Source: Pseudonocardia halophobica (GTDB lineage Bacteria; Actinomycetota; Actinomycetes; Mycobacteriales; Pseudonocardiaceae). From it: a DNA stretch of 64,000 nucleotides. Shown piece by piece: positions 42,390-50,218 of the stretch (its first letter is position 1; the number at the start of each line of letters is the position of its first letter). Below the pieces are notes generated by a model, which saw only the letters and a list, made by a program, of their open reading frames with translations, made no database searches and was not told where the DNA came from. The position numbers and the translations under genes were made by a program. The stretch covers positions 55,230 to 119,229 of the forward strand of contig NZ_BSFQ01000021.1 in the NCBI RefSeq assembly GCF_027922425.1, given 5' to 3'.

Positions 42390-42432
42390 TGATCCTGTCG
42401 ACCGGATCACACCACCCCGTAGGCTCCCACCC

Positions 42433-43194
42433 GTGCCCGGAGCGATCCAGTCCGTCGAGCGCGCGGCCGCGATCCTGCGGCTGCTGGGGGGCGCGGGCCG
42501 GCCGCTGGCCCTCGCCGAGCTGGCCGCCGCGCTGGACCTGCCGCGCCCGACCGTGCACGGGCTCGTCCGGACCCTGCGCGACGAGGGGCTCGTCGACCAG
42601 GACCGCACCACCGCCCTCTACCGCCCGGGTGCCGGGCTGCGCCGGCTCGGCGGCGGCTGGGACCGCCACGACCTGCGGTCGCGCGCGATGAACTGGGCCG
42701 ACGCGCTGGCCGGGGGCACGGGCTGCGCGGTCTACCTCGCGGCGCCGGTCGGCACGGTGGCGAGCCTGGTGCACCACGTCTTCCGGCCGGACGGCTCGCC
42801 GCAGACTCTCCGCACCAACACCGAGCAGCCGTTGCACGCCACGGCGTGGGGGAAGTGCCTGCTGGCGTTCGCCCCGGTCGCGACACCGCCTGCCCGCGAG
42901 CTGGAGCTGCGCCGCTACACCGGCCGCACGGCCAGCACGGTCGCGATGCTCGAGGCGCACCTTGCCGCCGCACGCGCCCGAGGCATGGCTACGGACGTCG
43001 GGGAGTTCGAGACGGGCGTCGGCGGCGCCGCGGTCCCGCTGCGCTCGGGGGGCGGGCTCACGGTGGCCGCCCTCGGCATCGCCGCTCCGGTGGAGGAGCT
43101 GTTCGGCGGGGGCGGGGAGCCCCGCCGGCACCTCGCCGAGCAGCTGCAGCACGCCGGCCGGGAGATCTCCGCGTCCCTGGTGACGTCCCGATGA
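42433..43194 (+). CDS. IclR-family transcriptional regulator (GylR-like)
   Basis: A 253-aa regulator: winged HTH IQSVERAAAILRLLGGAGRP then LAELAAALDLPRPTVHGLVR, and an IclR effector domain with LHATAWGKCLLAF and GGAAVPLRSGGGLTVAALGI. Position beside glpFKD matches GylR, the glycerol repressor of Streptomyces. GTG start at 42433. The stop overlaps the second glycerol kinase gene (ATGA), so the regulator and that kinase form an operon. Confidence 0.9.
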   Translation: MPGAIQSVERAAAILRLLGGAGRPLALAELAAALDLPRPTVHGLVRTLRDEGLVDQDRTTALYRPGAGLRRLGGGWDRHDLRSRAMNWADALAGGTGCAVYLAAPVGTVASLVHHVFRPDGSPQTLRTNTEQPLHATAWGKCLLAFAPVATPPARELELRRYTGRTASTVAMLEAHLAAARARGMATDVGEFETGVGGAAVPLRSGGGLTVAALGIAAPVEELFGGGGEPRRHLAEQLQHAGREISASLVTSR

Positions 43195-44711
43195 GCGAGC
43201 CGCGGACCTCGGCGCCGCGCGAGCGCGTGGTCGCGGCCATCGACCAGGGCACGACGTCGACGCGCTGCCTGCTCTTCTCCCGCTCCGGCCGGATGCTCGC
43301 CGTGGCCCAGCGCGAGCACCGCCAGCACTACCCCGAGCCCGGGCGGGTGGAGCACGACGCCGAGGAGATCTGGCGCAACGTCGCCCGGGTGGTCCCCGAG
43401 GCACTGCGGCGGGCCGGGCTGGAGCCGGAGAACATCGTGGCGCTCGGCATCGCCAACCAGCGCGAGACCACGGTGATCTGGAACCGCCACACCGGGGCGC
43501 CGCTGGCCCGCGCGATCACCTGGCAGGACACCCGGACCGGCCCGATCGTCGCCCGCCTCGTCGAGGAGGGCCTCGGCCCGCTCTACGCCTCCACCAGCGG
43601 GTTCGGCCCCGCGACCTACTTCGCCGGCCCGCGGCTGCGCTGGCTGCTCGACCACGTGCCGGGCGCCCGCGCGGGGGCCGAGGCGGGCGACGTCCTGTTC
43701 GGCACCATGGAGAGCTGGCTGATCTGGCGGCTCACCGGCGGCCCGGGGCGCGGCGTCCACGTCACGGACGTGACCAACGCGAGCCGGACCATGCTCATGG
43801 ACCTCCGCACGCTGGAGTGGTCGCCGAAGCTGCTCGCGGCGCTGCGCGTCCCCGAGCGGATGCTGCCGGAGATCCGGTCCAACGCCGAGATCTACGGCGT
43901 GTGCACGGAAGTGCTGCCCGGGGTGCCGGTGGCCGGGGCGCTGGGCGACCAGCAGGCCGCGCTCGTCGGGCAGACCTGCTTCGCGCCCGGCGAGGTCAAG
44001 TGCACGTACGGCACCGGCGCCTTCCTGCTCAAGAACACCGGCGCGCGGATCGGCGGCTCGGCGCAGGGTCTGATCCCGACCGTCGGCTACCTGGTGGGGG
44101 AGCGGCCGGTCTACGCGCTGGAGGGCTCGATCGCCGTCACCGGCTCGCTGGTCCAGTGGTTCCGGGACTCGCTGGGGATGATCGGCACCGCCGCGCAGAT
44201 CGAGACCCTCGCGATGACGGTGCCGGACAACGGCGGCTGCTACGTCGTGCCCGCCTTCTCCGGGCTCTACGCGCCGCACTGGCAGGCGAACGCCCGTGGC
44301 GTCATCGTCGGCCTGACCAGCTACATCACCCGCGGCCACCTGGCCAGGGCGGTGCTGGAGGCCACCGCCTGGCAGACCCGCGAGGTCGTCGACGCGATGA
44401 ACGCCGAGTCCGGCATCCCGGTCACCCGGCTCAAGGCCGACGGCGGCATGACGGCCGACCACCTGCTCATGCAGTACGTCGCCGACGTGCTCGACGTGCC
44501 GGTGGAGCGCCCGCTCGGGTCCGAGGCGGTCTCGCTCGGCGCGGCCTACGTCGCCGGGCTCGCGGTGGGCCACTGGCCGGACCTCGAGGTGTTGCGCGCC
44601 AACTGGCACCGGGCCGCGATGTGGGAGCCGGAGATGGCCGACGGGGTGCGCGAGCGCGAGCGCGAGAACTGGGCCCGCGCCGTGGCCCGCAGCTACGACT
44701 GGGTGCGCTGA
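43191..44711 (+). CDS. glpK: second glycerol kinase
   Basis: A 506-aa FGGY kinase with all glycerol-kinase landmarks: VVAAIDQGTTSTRCLLFSRS, NQRETTVIWN, WQDTRTGPIV, FGTMESWLIWRLTGG, GDQQAALVGQ, GTGAFLLKNTG, and DGGMTADHLLMQ. It is clearly a paralog of the kinase at 39919. Being in an operon with the regulator on the opposite strand, it may be expressed differently, or act on another polyol. Confidence 0.92.
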   Translation: MSEPRTSAPRERVVAAIDQGTTSTRCLLFSRSGRMLAVAQREHRQHYPEPGRVEHDAEEIWRNVARVVPEALRRAGLEPENIVALGIANQRETTVIWNRHTGAPLARAITWQDTRTGPIVARLVEEGLGPLYASTSGFGPATYFAGPRLRWLLDHVPGARAGAEAGDVLFGTMESWLIWRLTGGPGRGVHVTDVTNASRTMLMDLRTLEWSPKLLAALRVPERMLPEIRSNAEIYGVCTEVLPGVPVAGALGDQQAALVGQTCFAPGEVKCTYGTGAFLLKNTGARIGGSAQGLIPTVGYLVGERPVYALEGSIAVTGSLVQWFRDSLGMIGTAAQIETLAMTVPDNGGCYVVPAFSGLYAPHWQANARGVIVGLTSYITRGHLARAVLEATAWQTREVVDAMNAESGIPVTRLKADGGMTADHLLMQYVADVLDVPVERPLGSEAVSLGAAYVAGLAVGHWPDLEVLRANWHRAAMWEPEMADGVRERERENWARAVARSYDWVR

Positions 44712-44775
44712 TCTCCGTTCCGTCCCCGCGGACGGGAGTGTTGTGGGCCACTCGCGCGTGGTGCTAGCCTCACCG

Positions 44776-44797
44776 CTACCAAACGGCCGTTAGACGA
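44776..44797. promoter_or_regulatory. regulon operator, site D
   Basis: Left half CTACCAAACG, centre GC, right half CGTTAGACGA (complement TCGTCTAACG), 27 nt before the NTF2 gene start at 44825. It combines both half-site types in one site. Confidence 0.8.
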
Positions 44798-44824
44798 TGA
44801 TGACCAGCGTTGCCGGAGGCCCCC

Positions 44825-45235
44825 ATGACCGCTCGTGCGGAGATCGAGAACACCCTGGGCCGTGCGGCCTGGGGCTACGACGAGAACGACGTCGACCTCA
44901 TCGCGGCCCAGTTCACCGAGACCGCGACCATGACCATGCAGATCGGCCGCGACGGGGACACGATCGGCCCCTTCGACGGCCGCGAGGCCATCCACAAGCT
45001 GCACGCCGACTCGCTCGCGGCGCAGACCGACCAGCGCCGGCACAACATCTCCAACCTGGTGATCGTCAAGGAGACGGCCGACAGCGCCTCGACGACGTCG
45101 AACCTCACCCTGCTGTCCGTCGAGGGCGGCGCGATCCGGGTGCTCTCCAGCGGCTGGTACCGGGACGAGCTGGTGAAGCAGGGCGACACCTGGCTGATCG
45201 CCTCCCGGCACATCTACCTCGACCTGCCCTACTGA
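44825..45235 (+). CDS. NTF2/SnoaL-like protein
   Basis: A 136-aa cone-fold protein (RAEIENTLGRAAWGYDENDV, DTIGPFDGREAIHKLHADSL, DQRRHNISNLVIVKE, RDELVKQGDTWLIASRHIYL), resembling SnoaL_4/aromatic-dioxygenase-beta-like ligand-binding proteins. First gene behind operator D. TGATG overlap with the acyl-CoA synthetase. Confidence 0.85.
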   Translation: MTARAEIENTLGRAAWGYDENDVDLIAAQFTETATMTMQIGRDGDTIGPFDGREAIHKLHADSLAAQTDQRRHNISNLVIVKETADSASTTSNLTLLSVEGGAIRVLSSGWYRDELVKQGDTWLIASRHIYLDLPY

Positions 45236-46806
45236 TGGTCAACGTCGGACGGATCCCGGAGAAGTGGGCGGCGCTGACCCCCACCCGGGACGCGATCGTC
45301 GACGCCCCGAACGGGCGTCGGATGGACTGGCGCACGCTCGACGAGCGGGTGCGGCGGCTGGCCAACGGCCTCGCCGGCACCGGCGACGGCGGGCTCGGGC
45401 TCGCGAAGGGCGACCGGGTCGCGATCCTCGCCAAGAACTCGATCGAGTACCAGGAGCTGTACTACGCGGCGGGCCGCGCCGGGCTCGTCGCGCAGCCGCT
45501 GAACTGGCGGCTCGGCGTCCCCGAGCTCACCAAGATCGTCACCGACGGCGCGCCGAAGGCGCTGATCGCCTCCGACGAGTGGCTCGACACCGCCAAGCAG
45601 CTGCAGGCCGCGGTCGACGTGCCGCACTGGCTGCAGTACGGCCGCGGTGGCGACGGCAGCTACGAGGACCTGCTGGCGCGCAGCAGCACGGACGAGCCGG
45701 AGCGCTCCGCCACGACCGGCGACGCCGACCCGTTCTTCATCCTCTACACCGGCGGCACCACCGGGGAGTCGAAGGGCGCGCTGCACAGCCACACCAGCAC
45801 GTCGTTCGGGATGCTCAACCAGACCGTGGCGGAGCGGATCGTCGCGACGGACGTCTACATGCTGACCGGGCAGATGTACCACATCCCGGTGGTGCTCTCG
45901 ATGAACTACATGCGCCACGGCTGCCCGCTGGTGCTGATGAACTTCGAGGCCCGCACCGCGCTGGAGCTCATCCAGGAGGAGAAGGTCTCGGCCTTCCTCG
46001 GCATCACCACGATGCTCAACTGGATGATGGCCGTGCCCGGCTTCTCCGGCTACGACATCTCGTCGTTGCGCAACATCCAGTACGGCGGCGGCCCGATGCC
46101 GTCGAGCGTGGTCAAGGCGGCCCTCGACCACTTCCCGTGCACCCTGATCCAGGGCTACGGGCAGACCGAGGGCACCACGATGTGCTTCCTCTCCCAGGAG
46201 GACCACCTCGACGCGGTGCGCGGGGTCCATCCCGAACGCCTCATGTCGTGCGGCCGCGAGGGGTTCGTGACGACCGTGCGCGTGGTCGACCCGGACGGCA
46301 ACGAGGTGCCCAAGGACGGGCGGACCGCCGGGCAGATCGTGGTCCGGTCCGAGGCGAACATGCTCGGCTACTGGGGCCGGCCGGACCTCACCGCGGCCAC
46401 GCTGCGGGACGGCTGGATGTGGACCGGCGACGTCGCCACCTGGGACGCGGACTCGTACGTCTTCATCGTCGACCGCGCCAAGGACATGATCATCTCGGGC
46501 GGCGAGAACATCTACTCGATCCAGGTCGAGGAGGCCGTCAACCAGCACCCGTCGGTCCTCGAGTGCGCCGTGATCGGCGTGCCCGACGACGAGTGGGGCG
46601 AGGCCGTCAAGGCGTTCGTCGTGCTCAAGCCGGAGACCACCGCGACCGAGGCGGAGATCATCGACACCGCGCGGCAGCACCTGGCCTCCTACCAGAAGCC
46701 CCGGTCCGTCGAGTTCGTCGACGCCCTGCCCAAGGCCCCCACCGGGAAGATCCTCAAACGCGATCTCCGCGCCCCGTACTGGGCGGACCGCGACCGGTCC
46801 GTCTGA
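45235..46806 (+). CDS. acyl-CoA synthetase (FadD13-like)
   Basis: A 523-aa CoA ligase: LYTGGTTGESKGALHSH P-loop, IQGYGQTEGTTMC, WMWTGDVATWD, DMIISGGENIYSIQVEEAVN and catalytic Lys in KAPTGKILKRDL. It differs from the pair at 28755/30399 and is closer to fatty-acid or FadD13-type synthetases. In mycobacteria FadD13 lies with AdhD and a monooxygenase in the mymA operon, a partially similar gene set. Coupled to the NTF2 gene. Confidence 0.92.
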   Translation: MVNVGRIPEKWAALTPTRDAIVDAPNGRRMDWRTLDERVRRLANGLAGTGDGGLGLAKGDRVAILAKNSIEYQELYYAAGRAGLVAQPLNWRLGVPELTKIVTDGAPKALIASDEWLDTAKQLQAAVDVPHWLQYGRGGDGSYEDLLARSSTDEPERSATTGDADPFFILYTGGTTGESKGALHSHTSTSFGMLNQTVAERIVATDVYMLTGQMYHIPVVLSMNYMRHGCPLVLMNFEARTALELIQEEKVSAFLGITTMLNWMMAVPGFSGYDISSLRNIQYGGGPMPSSVVKAALDHFPCTLIQGYGQTEGTTMCFLSQEDHLDAVRGVHPERLMSCGREGFVTTVRVVDPDGNEVPKDGRTAGQIVVRSEANMLGYWGRPDLTAATLRDGWMWTGDVATWDADSYVFIVDRAKDMIISGGENIYSIQVEEAVNQHPSVLECAVIGVPDDEWGEAVKAFVVLKPETTATEAEIIDTARQHLASYQKPRSVEFVDALPKAPTGKILKRDLRAPYWADRDRSV

Positions 46807-46858
46807 CCCCTGCTCGTCCCCCGCTGATGTCCGTGCCCGTGCTCGAAGGGGAGCATTC

Positions 46859-47986
46859 ATGAAGACCAAGGGAGCCCTGCTCTGGGAGCCCGGCACCAAC
46901 TCCGGCTGGAGCGTCGAGGAGATCGAGATCGATCCCCCGAAGCGCCGCGAGGTGATGGTGAAGCTGGCCGCGTCCGGCATCTGCCACTCCGACCACCACC
47001 TCGACGACGGCGTGATCCCGCTGCCCTGGGCGCCCGTGCTCGGCGGCCACGAGGGCGCCGGCGTGGTCACCGAGGTCGGCCCGGAGGTGCACGACCTGGA
47101 GGTCGGCGACCACGTCGTCCTCTCCTTCCTGCCCTCGTGCGGGCGGTGCAAGATGTGCGTCTCCGGCCGCTCCAACATGTGCGAGCTGGGCGCGGGCGTG
47201 CTCGCCGGCTACGCGCCCGACGGCACGCACCGCGTGCACGCCCGGGACAAGGGCGTGGGCTGCATGTCCTTCCTCGGCACCTTCGCGCCGTACGTCTGCG
47301 CGCCGGTCGACGCCGTCGTCAAGATCGACAAGGACATCCCGCTGGACAAGGCCGCGCTGATCGGCTGCGGCGTGCCGACGGGCTGGGGTTCCTCGGTCTA
47401 CGCCGCGGACATGCAGCTCGGCGACACGGTCGTGATCGTGGGGATCGGCGGCGTCGGGATCAACGCGGTGCAGGGCGCGAAGCACAAGGGCGCCAAGAAC
47501 ATCATCGCGATCGACCCGGTGCCCTTCAAGCAGGAGCAGGCCCAGGAGTTCGGCGCCACGCACGCGGTGTCGAACTACGAGGAGGCCGCCGAGCTCGTCG
47601 AGCAGCTGACCAACGGCCAGGGCGCCGACCGGGTCATCATCACCGTCGGCATCGCCTACGGGAACCTGCTGAACCCGGCGCAGGAGATGACCCGCCGCGG
47701 CGGCGTCATCGTGCTGACCTCGGCCGCGCCGATCCTGCAGCGGGACGTCGAGTTCGACCTGTTCACCTTCGCGATGTCCGGCAAGCGGCTGCAGGGCTCG
47801 CTGTACGGGACCACGCAGTCCCGCAACGACATCCCGCTGCTCACGGACCTCTACCGGACCGGGCAGCTCAAGCTCGACGAGCTGATCACGCGCACCTACG
47901 CGCTCGAGGACATCAACCAGGCGTTCGCGGACATGCAGAAGGGCCTCAACCTCCGCGGCGTGATCATGTACGACCAGGAGGGCTGA
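46859..47986 (+). CDS. Zn-dependent alcohol dehydrogenase, NDMA-dependent Rxyl_3153-type
   Basis: A 375-aa medium-chain dehydrogenase beginning MKTKGALLWEPGTNSGWSVE, close to the mycobacterial AdhD start. Zn ligands GICHSDHH and LGGHEGAG, structural zinc CGRCKMCVSGRSNMC, cofactor fold VVIVGIGGVGINAVQG. This family is believed to use bound NAD and mycofactocin as acceptor. Paralogous to the protein at 27634. ATG follows GGGGAG. The next NTF2 gene starts 3 nt after the stop. Confidence 0.92.
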   Translation: MKTKGALLWEPGTNSGWSVEEIEIDPPKRREVMVKLAASGICHSDHHLDDGVIPLPWAPVLGGHEGAGVVTEVGPEVHDLEVGDHVVLSFLPSCGRCKMCVSGRSNMCELGAGVLAGYAPDGTHRVHARDKGVGCMSFLGTFAPYVCAPVDAVVKIDKDIPLDKAALIGCGVPTGWGSSVYAADMQLGDTVVIVGIGGVGINAVQGAKHKGAKNIIAIDPVPFKQEQAQEFGATHAVSNYEEAAELVEQLTNGQGADRVIITVGIAYGNLLNPAQEMTRRGGVIVLTSAAPILQRDVEFDLFTFAMSGKRLQGSLYGTTQSRNDIPLLTDLYRTGQLKLDELITRTYALEDINQAFADMQKGLNLRGVIMYDQEG

Positions 47987-47988
47987 CG

Positions 47989-48414
47989 ATGAGCCGCGCC
48001 GACGACGTCCAGCAGATCATCACCGCCACGCTGCTCTACGCCCGCGGGCTCGACCTGTTCGACCCGGACGAGGCCCTCTCGGCCTACACCGACGACGCCT
48101 ACTGGGACGCCACGGCGGTGGGTCTCAAGCGGTTCGAGGGCCGGGACGAGATCCACGGGTTCTTCAAGGCCGACGCCGAGTCGATGGCCGAGCAGTGCCA
48201 CATCATGACCAACCACATCGTCGAGTTCGACGGCCCGGACAGCGCGCACGGCACCAACTACGTGTACGCGGAGGGGAAGACGAAGTCCGGCGCCACGATC
48301 AAGGCGATCGCGCTCAACCGGGACGAGTACCGCCGGGTCGGCGACACCTGGAAGATCTCGGGCCGGGCGATCTCGCCGCTCACGGCCCCGCAGATGGAGG
48401 GGTTCGACGCATGA
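47989..48414 (+). CDS. NTF2/SnoaL-like protein
   Basis: A 141-aa cone-fold protein (IITATLLYARGLDLFDPDEA, YTDDAYWDATAVGLKRFEGR, MTNHIVEFDGPDSAHGTNYV, DEYRRVGDTWKISGRAISPL). ATG at 47989. The stop overlaps the start of the next, broken NTF2 gene (ATGA). Likely ligand-binding or dehydratase/isomerase role. Confidence 0.87.
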   Translation: MSRADDVQQIITATLLYARGLDLFDPDEALSAYTDDAYWDATAVGLKRFEGRDEIHGFFKADAESMAEQCHIMTNHIVEFDGPDSAHGTNYVYAEGKTKSGATIKAIALNRDEYRRVGDTWKISGRAISPLTAPQMEGFDA

Positions 48415-48826
48415 GCACCGGCGCCGAGGTCGTCGAGCGGTACATCGAGATCATGAACGAGCTCGACATCGACGCGCTCGGCGGGATCTTCGCCGACGAC
48501 GTCGTGGTCCGGCTGCCGTTCGCGCCCGACCCCGTGCCGAAGGTGACCGAGGGCAAGGCGGCCGTGCTCGCGCTCTACGCCGGCTTCCCGCACCTGGTCG
48601 GGCCGCTGGGCTCCACGACCTGGTGATCTCGCCGCTGGCGACGGAGGGCGAGTTCGTCGCGGAGTACCGCAGCGACACCACGATGCTCTCCACCGGCGAG
48701 CCCTACCGGAACGCCTACATCAGCACCTTCACGGTGCGGGACGGCAAGCTCGCCGCCTTCGCGGAGTTCTTCGACCCGCTGGTGTTCCTGCAGGCCCAGG
48801 GCGCCACCGTCGCGCTCCCGGCCTGA
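48411..48826 (+). pseudogene. NTF2/SnoaL-like gene split by a one-base frameshift
   Basis: The first frame (48411-48626) gives MSTGAEVVERYIEIMNELDI through LYAGFPHLVGPLGSTTW and stops after 71 aa. The second frame (from about 48602, or GTG 48623, to 48826) continues with HDLVISPLATEGEFVAEYRS through FDPLVFLQAQGATVALPA. Restoring one base around 48596-48602 (in CTGGGCTCC) would give one protein of about 138 aa with a complete fold. Either a recent inactivation, a sequencing error, or translation of two halves via the GTG in TGGTGA. Confidence 0.75.
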
Positions 48827-48844
48827 CCCCTCCCGCCCGATGAG

Positions 48845-48889
48845 CGAACGGCGCTCTCGCTCAGAGCCAGTGAGCGAGAGTGCCGTTCG
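48845..48889. terminator. 19-bp hairpin of the same family as 36935-36977
   Basis: CGAACGGCGCTCTCGCTCA pairs with 48871-48889 with one G-U pair around a 7-nt loop, at the end of the NTF2/dehydrogenase operon. The right arm TGAGCGAGAGTGCCGTTCG is nearly the same as the arm at 36959-36977. Confidence 0.8.
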
Positions 48890-48911
48890 TGCGACCCGAC
48901 CCGGAGGACCG

Positions 48912-49154
48912 ATGCGCGCGCCCGGGGCCGCCGTCGTCGCGATCTGCTTCGCGGTCGTCATCCTCGACGGCGGGATCCTCGGCCCGTACGCGGTGGGGCT
49001 GCTGATCGGGGCGGGCGTCGCGTTCCAGTGGAACTTCTGGTTCTTCGTCGCGTTCGCGCTGCTCGCGATGCTGCTGGTGCTGGCGCTGGGAAGGCACCCG
49101 GACGAGCGGGACCCTGCGACGCGCCCGGTCGCGCCCGAGTCCGCCAGGGGGTGA
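48912..49154 (+). CDS. small membrane protein
   Basis: An 80-aa protein with two hydrophobic helices (AAVVAICFAVVILDGGIL; FWFFVAFALLAMLLVLAL) separated by a short turn, and a charged Pro-rich tail. ATG at 48912 with GGAGGA 5 nt before. No family recognised; it may be a small integral membrane protein of unknown role. Confidence 0.65.
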   Translation: MRAPGAAVVAICFAVVILDGGILGPYAVGLLIGAGVAFQWNFWFFVAFALLAMLLVLALGRHPDERDPATRPVAPESARG

Positions 49155-49155
49155 C

Positions 49156-49650
49156 GTGGGCCTGCACCACCTCGGCGTCCGGGTCGCCGACCTGGACCGC
49201 GCGACCGCCTTCTACCGCGCCCTGGGCGCCACGCCGCTCGCCGAGCCACTGACCCTCGGCGGGCGGGCGGCGGGGCTCGCCATGAACGCCCCGCCCGGCA
49301 CCTCGGTGCGCATCGCCCTGCTCGGCTTCCCGGACGGGAGCGGCGTCGAGCTGTTCGAGTTCGACCCGTTGCCGCAGTGGTGCGGCCCGCCCGACCCCGC
49401 TGCCCGCCTGCCGCATCTCGGCATCCGGGTCGACGACGTCGACGCCGCCCTCGCCGCCGCCGAGGCCGCGGGCGGGCGACGGCTGTGGCCCGAGCCCTCC
49501 CACTGGGGCCCGCTCCGCGTGATCTATCTGGCCGACCCCGACGGCACGGTGCTGGAGCTGCTGGACGGGCCTCTCGTCGAGGTCGCCAAGGTGATCGTCC
49601 CGCGCCGTGGACCCGCACCGGCCGCGTCCGCTCAGCCGCCCACCTCGTGA
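49156..49650 (+). CDS. VOC family protein (glyoxalase-like)
   Basis: A 164-aa protein with two beta-alpha-beta-beta-beta halves: GLHHLGVRVADLDRATAFYR and LPHLGIRVDDVDAALAAAEA. Likely metal ligands are His in LHHLGV, Glu in VELFEF, His in LPHLGI and Glu in TVLELLDG. Could be an epimerase, lyase or dioxygenase. GTG start one nt after the small membrane protein gene. Its 3' end overlaps the convergent DUF7144 gene by 19 bp. Confidence 0.85.
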   Translation: MGLHHLGVRVADLDRATAFYRALGATPLAEPLTLGGRAAGLAMNAPPGTSVRIALLGFPDGSGVELFEFDPLPQWCGPPDPAARLPHLGIRVDDVDAALAAAEAAGGRRLWPEPSHWGPLRVIYLADPDGTVLELLDGPLVEVAKVIVPRRGPAPAASAQPPTS

Positions 49651-50072
49651 CCGTGGCGCACGACCGCCCACACGATGAGGGCGGACAGGACCAGGATGAG
49701 GACCGCTCCCACCGGGTAGGCGACGAGGAACGCGAGCTGGACGATCCCGTTGAAGCCGGCCACGAGGACCGCCACCACCCGTGCCCATCCGGCTCCGCGG
49801 AGCAGGGCGGCCGCGGCCGCGAGCTCCACCACACCGAGGGCCAGCAGGACCCAGCCCCACTTGGTGACCTCCAGCAGCAGGACCCGGTCGGCGTCGGCGA
49901 CCACGAACCCACCTCGGGCGAGCGCGCTGATCCCGTCCCACACGTTCCAGCACCCGAGCAGGAACAGCAGCACCGCGGCCAGTCGCACCACCACGACCCA
50001 TCGGGTCCGCCGGGGTGCTCGCGGCTCCCCGGCGGTGAGGTCTCCGGTCACGTCGGTTCCTCCTCCGTCCAC
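49632..50072 (-). CDS. DUF7144-type membrane protein
   Basis: A 146-aa protein with four hydrophobic helices, including WVLLALGVVELAAAAALLRG, then WARVVAVLVAGFNGIVQLAF and AYPVGAVLILVLSALIVWAV, the pattern of the actinobacterial DUF7144 family. Function unknown. The cytosolic N-terminus is acidic then basic. Confidence 0.82.
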   Translation of the reverse strand: MDGGGTDVTGDLTAGEPRAPRRTRWVVVVRLAAVLLFLLGCWNVWDGISALARGGFVVADADRVLLLEVTKWGWVLLALGVVELAAAAALLRGAGWARVVAVLVAGFNGIVQLAFLVAYPVGAVLILVLSALIVWAVVRHGHEVGG

Positions 50073-50184
50073 GACGCCGTGTCCGGGCAGGCTGGCCCGG
50101 CACTCCCGGCCGGGTCGTCATCCGCCGCGGGTGAACGGGTTCTCCGGCGGCGGTTGCCCGCCGGGGGTCACGCGGCTAGCTTCA

Positions 50185-50206
50185 CTACCAAACGAACGGT
50201 AGACGC
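50185..50206. promoter_or_regulatory. regulon operator, site E
   Basis: Left half CTACCAAACG, centre AA, right half CGGTAGACGC, 12 nt before the GTG of the flavoprotein. The left half is identical to that of site D and to the complement of the right halves of F and G. Confidence 0.75.
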
Positions 50207-50218
50207 TGGGAGGCGCCC

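Noticed and set aside
42267..42432. Riboswitch upstream of glpF or the IclR gene
   Set aside because: The gap is short, and the only strong structure is a 17-bp symmetric palindrome that fits a protein operator better than an aptamer.
46807..46858. An eleventh regulon operator before the alcohol dehydrogenase at 46859
   Set aside because: The region has only a weak partial match near CGACCGGTCCGTCTGAC with wrong spacing; the gene is more likely read from site D.
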